15,275 bases of DNA, from positions 1 through 15,275 of the forward strand of contig CAVIQT010000085.1 in the NCBI GenBank assembly GCA_963645165.1, read 5' to 3'. How positions within the stretch are numbered: the stretch's first letter is position 1; every line of letters begins with the position of its first letter. Below are positions 13,629 through 15,275 of the stretch, piece by piece. The notes beneath the pieces were generated by a model. The model was not told the DNA's origin. It searched no databases and saw nothing but the letters and a program-made list of their open reading frames with translations. The position numbers and the translations under genes were made by a program. The stretch is from CAG-533 sp963645165 (lineage in GTDB: Bacteria > Bacillota_I > Bacilli_A > RF39 > UBA660).

Positions 13629-14819
13629 TCACCTATAATATTTTTTAAATTTTCTTATATGATTCATAAGAGCCATATAAATATATACCTTTCTCTTAAA
13701 TAAAAAATCTTTACTATAATCTAACGGATTATTTCTTTTAAGTTTCTTTACCTCATTAATAATATCTTTATTATTAACATATTTCTTTATAGTACAAAAA
13801 GGAATTATTCTATAAAGTTCTACCCCCTTTTGCTTATACTCACTCATTGGTTTATGATAAATAAAAGTATCTACTACTGGTGCTAAATAATTAGTATTAC
13901 CTGCTCCCATATAAAAATTACTTCTACCCAATCTAACATTAACTTCAAAAAAATAAAACTCTTTAGTATCATCATCATACTTAATATCAAAATTAGCATA
14001 ACCTACATACTTTGCTTCCTTTAAAAACTTTTTAGCAGCATCTACTATTTTATCATCATGCGTATTAACTATCGCACTATAATTACCTGTTACATCTGGC
14101 CCTTTCTCTTCAAGTAAAACTCTTCCAACCGAAGAAAACAACACATTAGAGTTTTCATCACAAAAACAAGTTAAAACCCTCATATTAGCATCCGTACCCT
14201 TAATATACTCCTGAATTATAAAATCATCATCATAACCAGCCTTATAACATCTATCTAAAATATCCTGCAGTTCCTCATAAGAATTAATAATAAATACCTT
14301 CATCTTACCTTCAAAATTAATTCTTTGATATTTTGCTTTATTAGAAACTTTACCCACAATTGGATACTTAAAACTAATATTTACATCCTTATAATTATCT
14401 TTATTTACTACTAAAGTCTTAGGATAATTAATATTTACCTTTTCACATATTTCATAAAATCCCTCTTTACGAACAACTTTGTTTAAAACATCCTCATCAA
14501 CCATTGGTACTACATAATATTTACTAAGACAATCTTTATTTCTAACAATAATATCTACATAATCTTCAGAACATCCAAATAATAAAAGTTTTGTATCTTT
14601 ATACTCTAAAGCAAGATCCATTAAAAACTTAATTAAAACTTCTTCATTCATATCATTAACAATATAAGGAATTGTAATATTACTATAACAAGTCATCCAA
14701 TATGTACACTTTCCAACAATAATAGACTTAATCTTATAATGCTCATAAAATGTTCTAGCAATACTATAAGCACCTACATCTATCCCTAATATAACTGGTA
14801 TAAATTCTATATTTTCCAT
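13629..14819 (-). CDS. ATP-grasp ligase, probable D-aspartate ligase (Asl-like)
   Basis: A 396-aa ATP-grasp carboxylate-amine ligase. The N-terminal FIPVILGIDVGAYSIARTFY and YKIKSIIVGK (about 6-37) resemble Asl-type ligases that add D-Asp to the Lys side chain of UDP-MurNAc-pentapeptide. ATP-grasp elements follow: KYPIVGKVS (151-159, nucleotide-binding Lys157), FIIQEYIKGTD (200-210), GYANFDIKYD (273-282) and FFEVNVRLGRSNFY (290-303, metal-binding Glu and Asn). It is the first gene of the operon, directly followed by the racemase that would supply D-Asp. Start: ATG with GGTGA four bases upstream. The assignment is by fold, size and the neighbouring racemase; substrate is inferred. Confidence 0.85.
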   Translation of the reverse strand: MENIEFIPVILGIDVGAYSIARTFYEHYKIKSIIVGKCTYWMTCYSNITIPYIVNDMNEEVLIKFLMDLALEYKDTKLLLFGCSEDYVDIIVRNKDCLSKYYVVPMVDEDVLNKVVRKEGFYEICEKVNINYPKTLVVNKDNYKDVNISFKYPIVGKVSNKAKYQRINFEGKMKVFIINSYEELQDILDRCYKAGYDDDFIIQEYIKGTDANMRVLTCFCDENSNVLFSSVGRVLLEEKGPDVTGNYSAIVNTHDDKIVDAAKKFLKEAKYVGYANFDIKYDDDTKEFYFFEVNVRLGRSNFYMGAGNTNYLAPVVDTFIYHKPMSEYKQKGVELYRIIPFCTIKKYVNNKDIINEVKKLKRNNPLDYSKDFLFKRKVYIYMALMNHIRKFKKYYR

Positions 14820-14841
14820 AACATCACCATCTTATATTATT

Positions 14842-14850
14842 AGTATACCA
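14842..14850 (-). promoter_or_regulatory. Extended -10 promoter for the ATP-grasp operon
   Basis: TGGTATACT on the minus strand combines an extended TG motif with -10 TATACT, 22 bases upstream of the ligase ATG. No good -35 is present at 17 bases, as is common for extended -10 promoters. Confidence 0.55.
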
Positions 14851-14899
14851 TATCATTAAATACTTATGTTATATTAAAGTTTTGTTTATAAAAAAAATT

Positions 14900-14908
14900 T
14901 GGTACAAT
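14900..14908 (+). promoter_or_regulatory. Extended -10 promoter for the right-edge gene
   Basis: TGGTACAAT gives an extended -10 (TACAAT at 14903-14908). Only a weak T-rich -35 candidate lies upstream. It is divergent from the ATP-grasp promoter about 50 bases away. Confidence 0.5.
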
Positions 14909-14934
14909 TAATAATAGGTGGTGACTAACTATAA

Positions 14935-15275
14935 ATGAAAAAAATATATATTATTGTATCTAATTCAGGCTCATCTATATCTAAAATATTAATGCATTTT
15001 ACTAATCAAAAATATGTCCATGTAACTATATCATTAGATGATAATTTAAAAGAAGCCTACTCATTTGGTCGTAAATTTACTTATATTCCCTTACCAGGTG
15101 GTTTCATTAATGAAGAATATGATAAAAGATATAAACACTTTAAAAACTCTTATTTTAAAATATATGAATTAGAAATAAGTAATAATAAATTTAAAAAATT
15201 AAAAACTAACTTAGAAAAAGACTATTTAACTAATAAAAAAAGATATAAATATAACATAATTGGTTTATACTATAT
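14935..15275 (+). CDS. Possible permuted papain-fold protein, 3' end beyond window
   Basis: The first 113 codons are visible; the gene runs off the right edge. It begins MKKIYIIVSNSGSSISKILM and includes KYVHVTISLDDNLKEAYSFG then RKFTYIPLPGGFINEEY. The sequence HVTISLD...AYSFGRK followed by GGF and YELEIS matches permuted NlpC/P60-like (papain-fold) proteins of Bacillota, where the His precedes the catalytic Cys found in the later half. That Cys would lie beyond the window, so the call is provisional. Alternatives are an uncharacterised cytoplasmic protein of this size. AGGTGGTGA ends ten bases before the ATG. No signal peptide is seen. Confidence 0.6.
   Translation, partial: MKKIYIIVSNSGSSISKILMHFTNQKYVHVTISLDDNLKEAYSFGRKFTYIPLPGGFINEEYDKRYKHFKNSYFKIYELEISNNKFKKLKTNLEKDYLTNKKRYKYNIIGLYY

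Noticed and set aside
1..15275. CRISPR array, IS element, tRNA or rRNA
   Set aside because: No regularly spaced repeats, transposase or terminal inverted repeats, cloverleaf or rRNA sequence was seen on either strand.

Overview
The window is strongly A+T-rich. It uses the standard bacterial code: TGA, TAG and TAA all end genes, and Trp is TGG. It has GGAGG-type ribosome binding sites, the infC-rpmI-rplT order with an attenuated leader, and a likely D-aspartate ligase/racemase pair. Together these point to a low-GC Gram-positive (Bacillota, probably an uncultured Bacilli-like lineage). A run of 10 Ns shows it is draft or metagenome-derived sequence.

Left part (1-4390). A truncated polytopic membrane protein gene and an adenylate-forming acyl ligase lie on the minus strand. 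A HIT-family hydrolase lies on the plus strand, divergent from the ligase and convergent with rplT. The infC-rpmI-rplT operon runs leftward. Its promoter is clear, and its ~140-nt leader holds two mutually exclusive hairpins, one of them an intrinsic terminator. infC appears to start at ATA, fitting the known habit of infC to use a discriminated start codon. L20 carries an extra ~55-residue Lys/Thr/Ala tail.

Middle part (4391-7930). This accessory-looking stretch is almost all on the minus strand. It holds an unrecognised 140-aa gene with its own promoter, a ~300-nt non-coding, structured-looking RNA ending in a strong terminator, a 51-aa ORF, a secreted 249-aa protein, a membrane-anchored XRE regulator split by an assembly gap that can be closed by overlap, and a 40-aa basic protein.

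Right-centre (7930-11135). A plus-strand pair encodes a YbaK-type tRNA editing protein and a stand-alone E2-like acyltransferase lacking the catalytic His. The last ~30 codons of a lost acyl-CoA ligase follow. On the opposite strand are a 492-aa coiled-coil protein and a 31-aa ORF translationally coupled to it.

Right part (11136-15275). A minus-strand operon runs ATP-grasp ligase, Asp/Glu racemase, CapA-like phosphatase, then a decayed DUF2207 membrane protein and a terminator. The first two resemble the D-Asp ligase/racemase pair that builds peptidoglycan cross-bridges, so this looks like a cell-envelope operon. A divergent gene, possibly a permuted papain-fold protein, runs off the right edge.
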